This document shows, piece by piece, positions 35,704 through 43,825 of a stretch of 64,000 bases of DNA. The notes under the pieces were generated by a model that saw only the letters and a program-made list of their open reading frames with translations, made no database searches and was not told the origin of the DNA. How positions within the stretch are numbered: position 1 is the first letter of the stretch; each line of letters opens with the position of its first letter. The DNA is taken from NCBI GenBank assembly GCA_945874225.1, contig CAMCFT010000015.1, positions 25,988 through 89,987 on the forward strand. Direction: 5' to 3'. The position numbers and the translations under genes were made by a program. This stretch comes from Flavobacterium psychrophilum. Lineage in GTDB: Bacteria; Bacteroidota; Bacteroidia; Flavobacteriales; Flavobacteriaceae.

Positions 35704-35820
35704 CCTAGCCCTGATTACCTCACTGGCTTATATTCTCATAGGAGTTCAGTGAACTTCGTTTGCAACTAAAATCCCACGCTTTTGGGCGTGGATTGTAGTG
35801 AATAGCAGGATTAGCTCCTG
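35704..35820. repeat. Family B repeat (TAGCCC...GCTCCT arms) with CCACGC hairpin
   Basis: Arms TAGCCCTGATT and GGATTGTAGTGAATAGCAGG...GCTCCT enclose ATCCCACGC(TTTTGG)GCGTGGAT. Related modules are at 38206-38326 and 57313-57399 with different interiors. It occupies the left part of the 735-bp gap between pheT and rpsA. Confidence 0.75.
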
Positions 35821-35833
35821 AAAAATCTAAAAA

Positions 35834-35896
35834 CAAAAAAAACTCCACATCACTGTGGAGCCTTCTATATTTTAACGGCCTAAATTCTAAAAACAA
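35834..35896 (-). ncRNA. Candidate small transcript, distal repeat unit downstream of rpsA
   Basis: On the minus strand a promoter-like TTG-N17-TACTTTGG (one mismatch in the -7 box, 35903-35930) is followed about 40 bp later by the hairpin CTCCAC...GTGGAG and T8. The predicted RNA is about 60 nt. This is inferred from the layout only. Confidence 0.3.
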
Positions 35897-36021
35897 ATAC
35901 CGCCAAAGTAAATGCAATTTGCCCTATCAAAAAAAGGACATCTTAATGAATCTTAATTCCTTAATGGTTTAAAATCAAAAAAAATAATTTAAAAAAGCAC
36001 ATTCAAATTGTGTTAGTATCC

Positions 36022-36080
36022 AAAAAAAACCACATTGCTATGGAGCTTTCTATATTTCAACGTCCTAAATTCTAAAACAA
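36022..36080 (-). ncRNA. Candidate small transcript, middle repeat unit downstream of rpsA
   Basis: Same layout as the distal unit: TTG (complement 36112-36114), 17-bp spacer, TACTTTGG (36087-36094), then hairpin CCATA(GCAA)TGTGG and T8. The hairpin is weaker than in the distal unit. Inference only. Confidence 0.28.
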
Positions 36081-36192
36081 ATACCGCCAAAGTAAATGCA
36101 ATTTGCCCTATCAAAAAAAGGACATCTTAATGAATCTTAATTCCTTAATGGTTTAAAATCAAAAAAAGTAAATTCAAATTGTGGTAGTATCC

Positions 36193-36225
36193 AAAAAAAA
36201 GTCCCACGCTAAAGCGTGGGACTTT
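36193..36225 (-). terminator. rpsA terminator
   Basis: On the minus strand the stem AAGTCCCACGC...GCGTGGGACTT with loop TTTA is followed by T8, 26 bp after the rpsA stop. Confidence 0.85.
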
Positions 36226-36250
36226 CTATATTCAAAATCAAGAAATTATA

Positions 36251-38026
36251 TTATTTCTTTTTTTCGTTTTTTTCCATTTTGGCTTTCAAACCAGCAAGAA
36301 TATCATTGTTATCTCCAAGAGTTGAAGCTGGTGAATTAGTGTTAGAAGATACTGCTTCTTGAACCGCTTTCACTGCTTTTTCTTCTTCTTCACGGAAAAT
36401 AGCCGTGTGAGAGGCAACTACTCTTTTGAATTCTTTGTTAAATTCGATTACTTTGAAATCAGCAGATTCGCCTTTTTTCAATTTCTTACCGTCTTCTTTT
36501 TCAAGGTGACGTGTAGGAATGAAAGCAACGATATCATCACCAAATTCTACAGTAGCTCCTTTGTCAACGATTTCAGAAATTTCACCTGTGTGGATAGTTC
36601 CAACTGCGAAAGAATCTTCGTATTGATCCCAAGGATTAGCAGTAGTTTGTTTGTGACCTAAAGATAATTTACGACCTTCAACATCTAATTCTAATACAAC
36701 TACATCAAGTTTTTCACCAACATTTACAAATTCAGATGGGTGTTTGATTTTCTTAGTCCAAGAAAGGTCAGAGATATAAATCAATCCGTCGATACCTTCT
36801 TCAAGTTCTACGAAAATTCCAAAGTTTGTAAAGTTTCTAACGATACCTGAATGTTTAGAACCCACTGGGTATTTAGAAGTGATATCAGTCCAAGGATCTT
36901 GTGACAATTGTTTGATACCTAATGACATTTTACGGTCATCTCTATCCAAAGTTAAAATTTGAGCTTCAACAATATCTCCTACTTTTACGAAATCTTGTGC
37001 AGAACGTAAATGAGTAGACCAAGACATTTCAGAAACGTGGATTAAACCTTCAACACCTTCAGCAACTTCGATGAAAGCACCGTAATCAGCGATTACAACT
37101 ACTTTACCTTTTACTTTGTCTCCAATTGCTAATTTAGCATCAAGAGCATCCCAAGGGTGAGCATTTAATTGTTTCAATCCTAATTGGATTCTTGTTTTCT
37201 CGTCATCAAAATCAAGGATTACCACGTTAAGAACTTGATCTAACTCAAGAACTTCAGATGGGTGGTTGATTCTAGACCAAGAAAGGTCAGTAATGTGGAT
37301 TAATCCATCAACACCACCTAAATCAATAAAGACACCGTAAGAAGTAATGTTTTTAACAACACCTTCTAATACTTGACCTTTTTGTAATTTTCCGATGATC
37401 TCTTTTTTCTGTACTTCAATATCCGCTTCGATAAGCGCTTTGTGAGAAACAACAACGTTTTTGAATTCGTGGTTAATTTTCACAACCTTGAATTCCATCA
37501 TTTTGTTTACATATACATCGTAATCTCTAATTGGTTTAACATCAATTTGAGAACCTGGTAAGAAAGCTTCGATTCCGAAAACGTCAACGATCATACCACC
37601 TTTAGTTCTGCATTTTACAAAACCATTAACGATTTCTCCTGTTTCGTTAGCCGAAATAACTCTATCCCAAGATTTGATAGTACGTGCTTTTCTGTGAGAT
37701 AATACTAATTGACCTGTTTTATCCTCACGGATGTCAATCAATACTTCTACTTTGTCACCTACTTTTAATGCTGGATTGTAACGGAATTCGTTTAAAGAAA
37801 TAACACCTTCCGATTTTGCGTTGATATCAACGATAACGTCTCTATCTGTAATTCTAACAACGATACCTTCAACTACTTCTTCTTGATCTGTCGCGATAAA
37901 AGTTTTTGAAACTAGGTCTTCGAATTCTTGTAAGTTTTTCTCATCTACGGCATCAATACCTTCTTCGAAGTTGTGCCAGTTAAAATTTGCTAAAAACTCT
38001 TCTTGTGATTTTAATTGTTCAGACAT
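36251..38026 (-). CDS. rpsA: 30S ribosomal protein S1
   Basis: 591-residue S1 protein, the mRNA-unfolding protein of the small subunit. Six S1 OB-fold repeats can be read, starting near EGIVVRITDRD, NGFVKCRTKGG, EGVVKNITSYG, KGKVVVIADYG, SGIVRNFTNFG and TGEISEIVDKG, followed by a Lys-rich tail. It has a perfect consensus promoter, a leader of about 113 nt with nested inverted repeats, and a terminator, so it is a single-gene unit. In a phylum without Shine-Dalgarno use, S1 is expected to matter greatly for initiation. Confidence 0.96.
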   Translation of the reverse strand: MSEQLKSQEEFLANFNWHNFEEGIDAVDEKNLQEFEDLVSKTFIATDQEEVVEGIVVRITDRDVIVDINAKSEGVISLNEFRYNPALKVGDKVEVLIDIREDKTGQLVLSHRKARTIKSWDRVISANETGEIVNGFVKCRTKGGMIVDVFGIEAFLPGSQIDVKPIRDYDVYVNKMMEFKVVKINHEFKNVVVSHKALIEADIEVQKKEIIGKLQKGQVLEGVVKNITSYGVFIDLGGVDGLIHITDLSWSRINHPSEVLELDQVLNVVILDFDDEKTRIQLGLKQLNAHPWDALDAKLAIGDKVKGKVVVIADYGAFIEVAEGVEGLIHVSEMSWSTHLRSAQDFVKVGDIVEAQILTLDRDDRKMSLGIKQLSQDPWTDITSKYPVGSKHSGIVRNFTNFGIFVELEEGIDGLIYISDLSWTKKIKHPSEFVNVGEKLDVVVLELDVEGRKLSLGHKQTTANPWDQYEDSFAVGTIHTGEISEIVDKGATVEFGDDIVAFIPTRHLEKEDGKKLKKGESADFKVIEFNKEFKRVVASHTAIFREEEEKAVKAVQEAVSSNTNSPASTLGDNNDILAGLKAKMEKNEKKK

Positions 38027-38058
38027 GCTGATTAAAAATTTGTATTCTGTATTTTCTC

Positions 38059-38126
38059 GAGTTTCATAACGTGCTAGAAAACAACAGAAGTTGTTTGTAT
38101 AATTAGTTGAACCCTAAAGGAAACTC
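38059..38126 (-). promoter_or_regulatory. Structured rpsA mRNA leader
   Basis: An outer inverted repeat, GAGTTTC/GAAACTC (38120-38126 with 38059-38065), encloses a perfect 7-bp hairpin AAACAAC(4 nt)GTTGTTT (38079-38096). The fold would sit 30-100 nt before the start codon. This recalls autoregulated S1 leaders in Proteobacteria, but control here is inferred. Confidence 0.45.
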
Positions 38127-38145
38127 TTATTCACCAAAAGGACTG

Positions 38146-38175
38146 CAAAAGTAATGCTTTTTTATTTATCTGCAA
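38146..38175 (-). promoter_or_regulatory. rpsA promoter
   Basis: TTG (complement of 38173-38175), a 19-bp spacer and TACTTTTG (38146-38153) match the Bacteroidetes consensus perfectly. Confidence 0.75.
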
Positions 38176-38205
38176 AATAATTATACAGCGATAATTGATT
38201 GATTT

Positions 38206-38326
38206 TTAGGAGCAGTACGATTTGTTGTTTTTATAGGCTTTGCTCCCGCTTTTCGTTGCAATCCACGCCAAGATTGCTTCGTGCCTCGCAATGACAGCGT
38301 GGGATTTCCTCTGCAATCGGGGCTAA
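38206..38326. repeat. Family B repeat with nested TGTCATTGCGAGG-type element
   Basis: Read on the minus strand: TTAGCCCCGATTGCAGAGG, then ATCCCACGC...GCGTGGATTGCAACGAAAAGC, then GGGAGC. The loop of the CCACGC hairpin is itself a dispersed-type element, TGTCATTGCGAGGCACGAAG. It lies in the 718-bp gap between rpsA and the lipoprotein gene. Confidence 0.75.
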
Positions 38327-38380
38327 TTAGAACGTTTAGTGGTTTTTAAGAACTTTGCTGAAGTTAGAAACTAAAAATAA

Positions 38381-38416
38381 GCAAAGCTTCCAGCCTTCTA
38401 AAGGCTGGAAGCTTTG
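38381..38416. repeat. Strong intergenic hairpin with CTAAAG centre
   Basis: GCAAAGCTTCCAGCC(TTCTAAA)GGCTGGAAGCTTTGT: about 14 paired bases and a T-rich 3' side. No gene reads into it closely from either side, so a terminator role is doubtful. Confidence 0.7.
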
Positions 38417-38511
38417 TTTATAAAACTAAAACCCTGACAAATTTCAAAAACATTTCGGATTTGTTTTATAAAATCGGTTTCCTACTGACTCCCCAACAAC
38501 CACAAAAAACC

Positions 38512-38571
38512 ATGAGGCAATTACTATTGACCATATTAACAGCAATTTCTGTTATGTATTTTGACAGGTAA
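38512..38571 (+). pseudogene. Orphan signal-peptide-like start (19 codons)
   Basis: ATG followed by RQLLLTILTAISVMYFDR and TAA. It looks like the first codons of an exported protein with nothing after it, so it may be the remnant of a deleted gene or simply chance. Weak. Confidence 0.2.
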
Positions 38572-38597
38572 ATTTTATTGGTTTAAAAGTTTCGTTT

Positions 38598-38628
38598 TTG
38601 TAAAATCCGGTAGAAAATCGTATCTTTG
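38598..38628 (+). promoter_or_regulatory. Promoter of the lipoprotein gene at 38.7 kb
   Basis: TTG at 38598, a 20-bp spacer and TATCTTTG at 38621-38628 match the consensus; the leader would be about 110 nt. Confidence 0.6.
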
Positions 38629-38744
38629 ATAGAGAGAACTATTTGGTAAACAATTAGTTAATACAATAGCTTGCGTCTTGAATTTAATCTTGTAGACTTT
38701 TAATTACTGATAACAATGAAATTGTTTTAATTAAAATTCAATTT

Positions 38745-39455
38745 ATGAAGATCATTTATAAATACAGCATTATTCCTATTGCACTTATTATATTTCTTAC
38801 CTCATGCAATACATTAGAAAAGGCTTCCATGCACGGATTTAACAGCGGATATTACAATTTTGAATTAAATAAAAAAAGTGCTCAAAACGTTTATGTGGAC
38901 ATAACAGATGAAAAGATTGATGTATATCAACAGACAAATAAACAACCAAATACCAATGCCTTTTTGACGATTCCCTTAAAACCTTCGGACAGTCTTCTGG
39001 TCGACAATATGGTCTTTAAGAAAAAAAGTCTTGACATTGATATTACCGCGATTCTTTTAAAATATCGTCCATCCGTTTACGGATTACCTGGACAAATGAC
39101 TACGGACTTTAATATTGCTTTATATGCAGGATGGAGACATGACAGTTACAATATAGTAAGCAGAATGGATCCTTTGGGCAAGTGTCATAATAAAATCATT
39201 AGCCGGGGATATGATTTTGGCTTTTTTGCAGGCCCCGGAACTACCCTAATCAGTCCGTTTACCACGCAGAATAAAGTGATTGATGAATATAGTGGAATGA
39301 TTATTCAAACAGGATTTGCAGGTTTTATAGAATCTAATATAGCCAGTTTTGGGGTTGCTATCGGCTTTGATTCCCTGCTGAATCCTGATCGGGATGTTTG
39401 GATTTACGATAAGAAACCTTGGGTGGGATTTATCGTGGGTATTGCATTAAACTAA
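38745..39455 (+). CDS. Lipoprotein of unknown function
   Basis: 236 residues. The signal peptide ends in the lipobox IFLTSC (Cys21), so the product is lipid-anchored, probably in the outer membrane. The remainder alternates polar and aromatic/hydrophobic residues (YNFELNKKSAQNVYVDI, DFNIALYAGWRHDSYNI, KPWVGFIVGIALN), suggesting beta structure and perhaps a small barrel. I do not recognise the family. It has its own consensus promoter and sits alone between repeat-rich stretches. Confidence 0.8.
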   Translation: MKIIYKYSIIPIALIIFLTSCNTLEKASMHGFNSGYYNFELNKKSAQNVYVDITDEKIDVYQQTNKQPNTNAFLTIPLKPSDSLLVDNMVFKKKSLDIDITAILLKYRPSVYGLPGQMTTDFNIALYAGWRHDSYNIVSRMDPLGKCHNKIISRGYDFGFFAGPGTTLISPFTTQNKVIDEYSGMIIQTGFAGFIESNIASFGVAIGFDSLLNPDRDVWIYDKKPWVGFIVGIALN

Positions 39456-39484
39456 TCATCCTTTAACTAATTTTCCCTATTGGC

Positions 39485-39596
39485 GAAGTCTCTCGACTTT
39501 GTACCTGCTACAATATGCAGCTACAACATTTTATCAACTTATTTTTATAGCTTGTGTTTGTTGCCTATTGAAATAGCTACGAGGTCGGGAGACTTC
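39485..39596. repeat. Long-spaced inverted repeat
   Basis: Arms GAAGTCTCTCGAC (39485-39497) and GTCGGGAGACTTC (39584-39596) pair with one mismatch across 86 bp. The type resembles other dispersed palindromes of the window. Confidence 0.65.
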
Positions 39597-39639
39597 AGAG
39601 CATCAAGACTTTGAAACAAATTTCATTTTAAAACCACAA

Positions 39640-39676
39640 TAAAACCTCCTTTAAATCAACTTTAAAGGAGGTTTTT
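39640..39676. terminator. Terminator between lipoprotein and nucleoside permease genes
   Basis: Stem AAAACCTCCTTTAAA(TCAAC)TTTAAAGGAGGTTTTT, usable by both convergent genes. Confidence 0.88.
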
Positions 39677-39693
39677 CTTTCATATATAAGTTC

Positions 39694-40947
39694 CTAATGA
39701 CTTACTTTCGCCACTTCATCAGGATTGTGTTTGTGCTTAAATAGTATTGCAAAAGCTATGGCGATTACCAATGCATAACCAGCAAAACTTAACCATATAT
39801 TGTGCCAATCTCTTGCACCATCATGTGTAAAGAATTTATCAATCACTTGTCCACTAATAATTCCCCCAAAGAAAGCACCAAAGCCATTGGACATCATCAT
39901 GAACAAACCTTGTGCGCTGGAACGAATTTTAGAATCTGTAGTAGTTTCAATAAACAAGGAACCCGAAATATTGAAGAAATCAAATGCCATTCCGTAAACA
40001 ACACAAGACATAATAATCATCCACAAACCATCAGCAGGATTACCATAAGCAAACCATCCGAAACGCAAAACCCATGCTAACATTGAAATTAACATTACTT
40101 GCTTAATTCCAAATCGTTTCAAGAAAAACGGAATGGCTAAGATAAATAGCGTTTCAGAAACTTGGGATATTGACATAATCAAAGTAGATTTTGTAACGAC
40201 AATACTGTTTGCGTATTCCGGGATTTTCCCAAATTCTGACAAGTAAACATCACCATACATATTAGTTAATTGTAACGCACCGCCAAGAAACATGGAGAAT
40301 AAGAAAAAAACAGCCATTTTGTATGTTCCAAATAATTTAAAGGCATCCAACCCTAATTTTTGGAATAAAGAAGAACCTTTTTCAATTAGTTTCTGTGGAG
40401 GACATTTAGGTAATGTAAAAGAATAAATTCCCAATATAAAAGCTGCAATAGCAGAAATATAAAACATATTTGCCGATGCCTTATTTCCTGATAAATTAGT
40501 CAACCACATCGCAGCAATAAATCCAATGGTTCCCCAAACCCTTATAGGTGGAAAAACTTTTACAACATCATATTCATTATTCTTTAAAATATTATAAGCC
40601 ACTGAATTTGATAACGAAATCGTTGGCATATAACAAAGCATCGCTCCAAAAATTACCCAATAAAATGTTGTGGGGTTATCAACTTGAGGAATGTAACAAA
40701 GAGCTAAACCTCCTAAAATATGTAGAATTCCGTATAGTTTTTCTGCATTTATCCATCTATCAGCGATAATTCCAGTCAATGCTGGCATCAATATGGATGA
40801 AAGACCTAATGTTGAAAATATGGCGCCAAATTCAGCTCCACTCCATTGTTTTGTTGCAAACCAATAATTACCAACAGTAATTAACCAAGCTCCCCAAACA
40901 AAAAATTGAAGGAAACTCATCAAGGTTAGCCGATTCTTAATATTCAT
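39694..40947 (-). CDS. Nucleoside permease (nucleoside:H+ symporter, MFS)
   Basis: 417 residues with about twelve membrane segments. The opening RLTLMSFLQFFVWGAWLITVGNYWF and the PPIRVWGTIGFIAAMW loop are typical of the NupG/XapB-type nucleoside:H+ symporters. It would import nucleosides across the inner membrane for salvage. It is monocistronic with terminators on both sides. A -7-like TAGATTTA lies about 45 bp upstream with a TTG 23 bp before it, one mismatch from consensus. Confidence 0.9.
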   Translation of the reverse strand: MNIKNRLTLMSFLQFFVWGAWLITVGNYWFATKQWSGAEFGAIFSTLGLSSILMPALTGIIADRWINAEKLYGILHILGGLALCYIPQVDNPTTFYWVIFGAMLCYMPTISLSNSVAYNILKNNEYDVVKVFPPIRVWGTIGFIAAMWLTNLSGNKASANMFYISAIAAFILGIYSFTLPKCPPQKLIEKGSSLFQKLGLDAFKLFGTYKMAVFFLFSMFLGGALQLTNMYGDVYLSEFGKIPEYANSIVVTKSTLIMSISQVSETLFILAIPFFLKRFGIKQVMLISMLAWVLRFGWFAYGNPADGLWMIIMSCVVYGMAFDFFNISGSLFIETTTDSKIRSSAQGLFMMMSNGFGAFFGGIISGQVIDKFFTHDGARDWHNIWLSFAGYALVIAIAFAILFKHKHNPDEVAKVSH

Positions 40948-41345
40948 AATAATTTTAGTTTTAATTTAAAAAACACTTATCTATTGCGTAAATCTAACAA
41001 TAAAATAAGATATTTAAATCAAATCTGAGAATACTTTTAAATAAAAAAACCGCTTCTAGGGGAAAGCGGTTTTTCTAACTAATTAATTAACAACAAAATC
41101 TCAATTATTATTTTGTATAAAGTAGGTTAAGTTTTTAAAGTAGATTGTGGGGCAAACTTTTTAAATTCTTGTTAACTGATACTGTTGTTATAATTTCATA
41201 GTGTAAATATAAAACATTTATCAGTTAAAAAACAAATAAAATCGATGAAATACACAATAAATAAATTTATACAGGTAATTTTCCTATAAATAAATCGAAT
41301 TGTTAGTAGTTGAATGGAAAACAGGAAAAAGAATAAAAAAAATTA
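40948..41345. other. Gene-free AT-rich stretch between the nucleoside permease gene and pdxH
   Basis: 398 bp. It contains the weak permease promoter near its left end and one terminator hairpin (41044-41074). Nothing else could be supported; the open frame crossing 41300-41668 on the plus strand is antisense to pdxH. Confidence 0.7.
41044..41074. terminator. Terminator hairpin downstream of pdxH
   Basis: AAAAACCGCTT(CTAGGGG)AAAGCGGTTTTT. It lies 270 bp beyond the pdxH stop, so the pdxH mRNA would have a long 3' tail. Confidence 0.75.
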
Positions 41346-41990
41346 TTAAGGTGCAAGCCGATCTATTTTCCAAGAATAATCCTCTTGTAAATGATAGCGA
41401 ATTCTATCGTGTAGTCGGTTTGGTCTTCCTTGCCAAAATTCAACTTCTACTGGACGAACTAAAAATCCTCCCCAATATTTTGGTCTTGGAATTTCTTTCC
41501 CCTCGAAATCTTTTTCCAATTGTTTTAAACCTTCTTCTAAAACAGTTCTGGAGGAAATTATCTCGCTTTGATTCGAAACAATGGCTCCAAGTTTACTCCC
41601 AGTTGGTCGGGATTCAAAATAACCATCTGAAAGATTTTCTGAAATTTTCTCGGCAACTCCTTTTATAATTACTTGGCGTTCGAGTGAAGACCAAAAAAAA
41701 GATAAGCAAACATTAGGATTATTGGCTATAGCCCTGCCCTTTTCTGAATTGTAATTGGTATAAAAAATAAATCCTTCATAGGTAAATTGTTTCAAAAGCA
41801 AAACACGTGACTTTGGAAAGCCATCTAGGCCAAAAGTCGAAACTGTCATTGCATTAACTTCGTCATCGCCACCAAAATCTTCTACTTCGTGAAACCATCT
41901 GTTGAATAAATTGATTGGATCTTCGGGAATATTGTTTTCCAAAAGTTCGCTTTTATCATAAGATTTTCTGTAATTGCTTAAGTCTTCCAT
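41346..41990 (-). CDS. pdxH: Pyridoxamine 5'-phosphate oxidase
   Basis: FMN enzyme that makes pyridoxal phosphate from PNP or PMP. 214 residues from the chosen start MEDLSNYRKSY. FMN-binding SRVLLLKQF and FYTNYNSEKGRAIANNP, and the closing VEFWQGRPNRLHDRIRY with W-KIDRLAP end, are intact. An upstream in-frame ATG at 42017 would add nine residues, but a TAAATTTG -7 box covers 42015-42022, so that codon should not be in the mRNA. Monocistronic. Confidence 0.95.
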   Translation of the reverse strand: MEDLSNYRKSYDKSELLENNIPEDPINLFNRWFHEVEDFGGDDEVNAMTVSTFGLDGFPKSRVLLLKQFTYEGFIFYTNYNSEKGRAIANNPNVCLSFFWSSLERQVIIKGVAEKISENLSDGYFESRPTGSKLGAIVSNQSEIISSRTVLEEGLKQLEKDFEGKEIPRPKYWGGFLVRPVEVEFWQGRPNRLHDRIRYHLQEDYSWKIDRLAP

Positions 41991-42014
41991 TGTTTTTTTT
42001 TCATTCTTGAATTG

Positions 42015-42022
42015 CAAATTTA
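42015..42022 (-). promoter_or_regulatory. -7 promoter box of pdxH
   Basis: TAAATTTG on the minus strand; it overlaps the upstream in-frame ATG and leaves a leader of about 18 nt to the chosen start. Confidence 0.5.
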
Positions 42023-42073
42023 AACAAACTTATCATCATAAAAGAGTTTTGCACAAATGTATTATTCTTGATA

Positions 42074-42141
42074 TTTGTCACGCTGGAAGCGTCTAAATTA
42101 TGATGCTCTCTCCTGCTTTGAGACGCTTCCAGCGTGACAAA
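42074..42141. repeat. Perfect 21-bp inverted repeat
   Basis: Arms 42074-42094 and 42121-42141 (beginning TTTGTCACGCTGGAAGCG) pair without mismatch around a 26-bp loop. It lies between pdxH and rnz and resembles no terminator, since no T-run follows in either direction. Confidence 0.85.
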
Positions 42142-42235
42142 CGGAATGGTTTATATTGTATAATTGGATTGTAATTTAATCATAAATGTTATGTTTTCAA
42201 GGTATTCAATAGTTGAACCCTTTACTTAAATTAAA

Positions 42236-43141
42236 TCAAAACTCAAATGATTTGCCATCATCGGCTAAAAGAATGTTCGGAAAAATAGTTTCGGCTTGTT
42301 CTTTAAAGAGTTCAATACTGTCGTATCGTGTAGAATAATGTCCCATCACCAATTGTTTTACATTGGCTTTCAAAGCAATAGATGCTGCTTCTTTGGCTGT
42401 GGAATGCATTGTTTTTCCTGCCAATATTTCTTCTGATTCCAGAAAAGTAGATTCGTGATACAAGACATCAACTTCTTTTATATAAGGAATAATACTTTCG
42501 TCATAAGCTGTATCTGAACAAAACGCATAACTCTTCGCCGGAATTGGGTCAAACGTCAATTTATGATTTTCAATAACTCGCCCATCATCTAAAGTGATGT
42601 CTTTTCCGTTTTTTATTTTTTGGTAATAACATTTATCAATTTCATAGTTTTGAACCGCATTCAAATCTAATTTTCTATCACCAACTTTTTCCTGAAACAA
42701 AAATCCATTGGTGTAAACCCTATGTTTTAAAGGAATTGTTTTGACTATTACTTTATCATCTTCAAAAACAATTTCACTTTCTTTAGATTCTAATTCATGA
42801 AAAAACAAACCATAATTAGGCCAGGAATTCGATAATCGCAATTGCAGATTTATAATTTCCTTAATCCCTTTTGGACCATAAATATGCAAGTCGGTGGTTC
42901 GATTGAGCAACATAAACGTGGAAACCAAACCTACCAAACCAAAAAAATGATCTCCGTGTAAATGTGAAATAAAAATATGATTGATTCTCGAAAATCTGAT
43001 TTTGTTTTTTCGCAACTGCACTTGAGTGCCTTCACCACAATCAATTAGAAACAGCCTGTTTCTGATTTCTAAAACCTGTGAAGTGGGATTCGTAAAAGTT
43101 CGTGGAGTTGCTGCGTAACAGCCGAGGATGGTTAGATTCAT
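42236..43141 (-). CDS. rnz: Ribonuclease Z
   Basis: 301-residue metallo-beta-lactamase-fold endonuclease that trims tRNA 3' ends. The N-terminal TILGCYAATP, DCGEGTQVQLRK, the zinc motif HLHGDH at 60-65, and the later AFCSDTAYDE and VLYHESTFLE and MGHYSTRY elements are all present. The start MNLTILG is well placed. It is the last gene of a minus-strand run (pyrR, pyrB, STAS-like, small membrane protein, rnz). Confidence 0.94.
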   Translation of the reverse strand: MNLTILGCYAATPRTFTNPTSQVLEIRNRLFLIDCGEGTQVQLRKNKIRFSRINHIFISHLHGDHFFGLVGLVSTFMLLNRTTDLHIYGPKGIKEIINLQLRLSNSWPNYGLFFHELESKESEIVFEDDKVIVKTIPLKHRVYTNGFLFQEKVGDRKLDLNAVQNYEIDKCYYQKIKNGKDITLDDGRVIENHKLTFDPIPAKSYAFCSDTAYDESIIPYIKEVDVLYHESTFLESEEILAGKTMHSTAKEAASIALKANVKQLVMGHYSTRYDSIELFKEQAETIFPNILLADDGKSFEF

Positions 43142-43208
43142 TATATTGTTCAGAAGCGTTTAGCAATTGGCAAATTTCAACATTAAATTGTATTTAAAGT
43201 TAAAATCA

Positions 43209-43409
43209 TTAACGTTTTTTTTCCTTGCTGTATCTTTTCAATTGTACTAATATAGAAACAGCCATTAATGCATTCCCACAAATTCCCCAATAATTAATTT
43301 CATCGTTTACAAAATAATTGGAGATGTTTATCACAAGTAAAATGATAAATGCTATTAATAATAGTATTCTAAAAGATTGAACTCTTTTTGGGTTATTATA
43401 GAAATCCAT
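43209..43409 (-). CDS. Small two-TM membrane protein
   Basis: 66 residues with two hydrophobic segments (about 13-33, RILLLIAFIILLVINIS, and 40-57) and basic ends (KRYSKEKKR). No known motif. It sits between the STAS-like gene (11 bp upstream) and rnz (67 bp downstream) in the same direction, which supports a real gene. Confidence 0.7.
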   Translation of the reverse strand: MDFYNNPKRVQSFRILLLIAFIILLVINISNYFVNDEINYWGICGNALMAVSILVQLKRYSKEKKR

Positions 43410-43420
43410 AAAATATAAAT

Positions 43421-43753
43421 TTAAAATCCCAAATCTCTTTCTATTTCCTCCATCTCAATAATATCGTGGGCTTCTTGAATTGACCGAACCACAGCGAGTT
43501 TATCTGAAACGGCATTATGGTCTAGGTCAGAAGTAACTATAACAAATGATTTTTTTGCTTTTTTGTGAATTTTTGAAAGTGGAATAAACCCATTAATTGC
43601 TGCCACCGAAAGGTTTTTATGCATTCTAATATCAATAATAATATTATATTTTTCAAAAGTCTTATGCTCATGAGTCACTTTCATCAAATATGAAACTAAA
43701 TCACCTTGCGTGTCTTTTATAGAAACAGTATGTCCTTTTTGATCTACTTTCAT
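43421..43753 (-). CDS. STAS-like small protein
   Basis: 110 residues with an alternating alpha/beta pattern (EKYNIIIDIRM, VAAINGFIPLSKIHKKAKKSFVIVTS, LAVVRSIQEAHDIIEMEE) resembling STAS or anti-sigma antagonist folds. Relatives beside rnz have sometimes been named ribonuclease Z, but there is no metal motif here. A phospho-acceptor Ser cannot be assigned. It is part of the pyrR-pyrB-rnz run; function unknown. Confidence 0.7.
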   Translation of the reverse strand: MKVDQKGHTVSIKDTQGDLVSYLMKVTHEHKTFEKYNIIIDIRMHKNLSVAAINGFIPLSKIHKKAKKSFVIVTSDLDHNAVSDKLAVVRSIQEAHDIIEMEEIERDLGF

Positions 43754-43825
43754 TGTGTTGAAAATTAAGGTATTGCTAATTTACAAAGAAAATTTGGGAT
43801 AAAGTGAATTCGATGGTTCGAATTT

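Larger units (their letters stand above)
35841..36240. repeat. Tandem repeat units carrying terminator hairpins (downstream of rpsA)
   Basis: Three units are aligned by TTCTATATT at 35863, 36048 and 36224 (spacings 185 and 176 bp). The first two are almost identical over about 150 bp, including AATACCGCCAAAGTAAATGC and TGAATCTTAATTCCTTAATGG. The third has only the hairpin part. The hairpin differs in each: CTCCACA...TGTGGAG, CTCCATAGCAATGTGG and GTCCCACGCTAAAGCGTGGGAC. Confidence 0.85.

Noticed and set aside
41300..41668. 122-codon open frame on the plus strand
   Set aside because: It lies antisense to pdxH, has no promoter, and its translation shows no family pattern.
43421..43753. A second ribonuclease Z, as similar small proteins have been labelled
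   Set aside because: There is no HxHxDH zinc motif; the pattern is STAS-like and the true rnz is the gene at 42236-43141.
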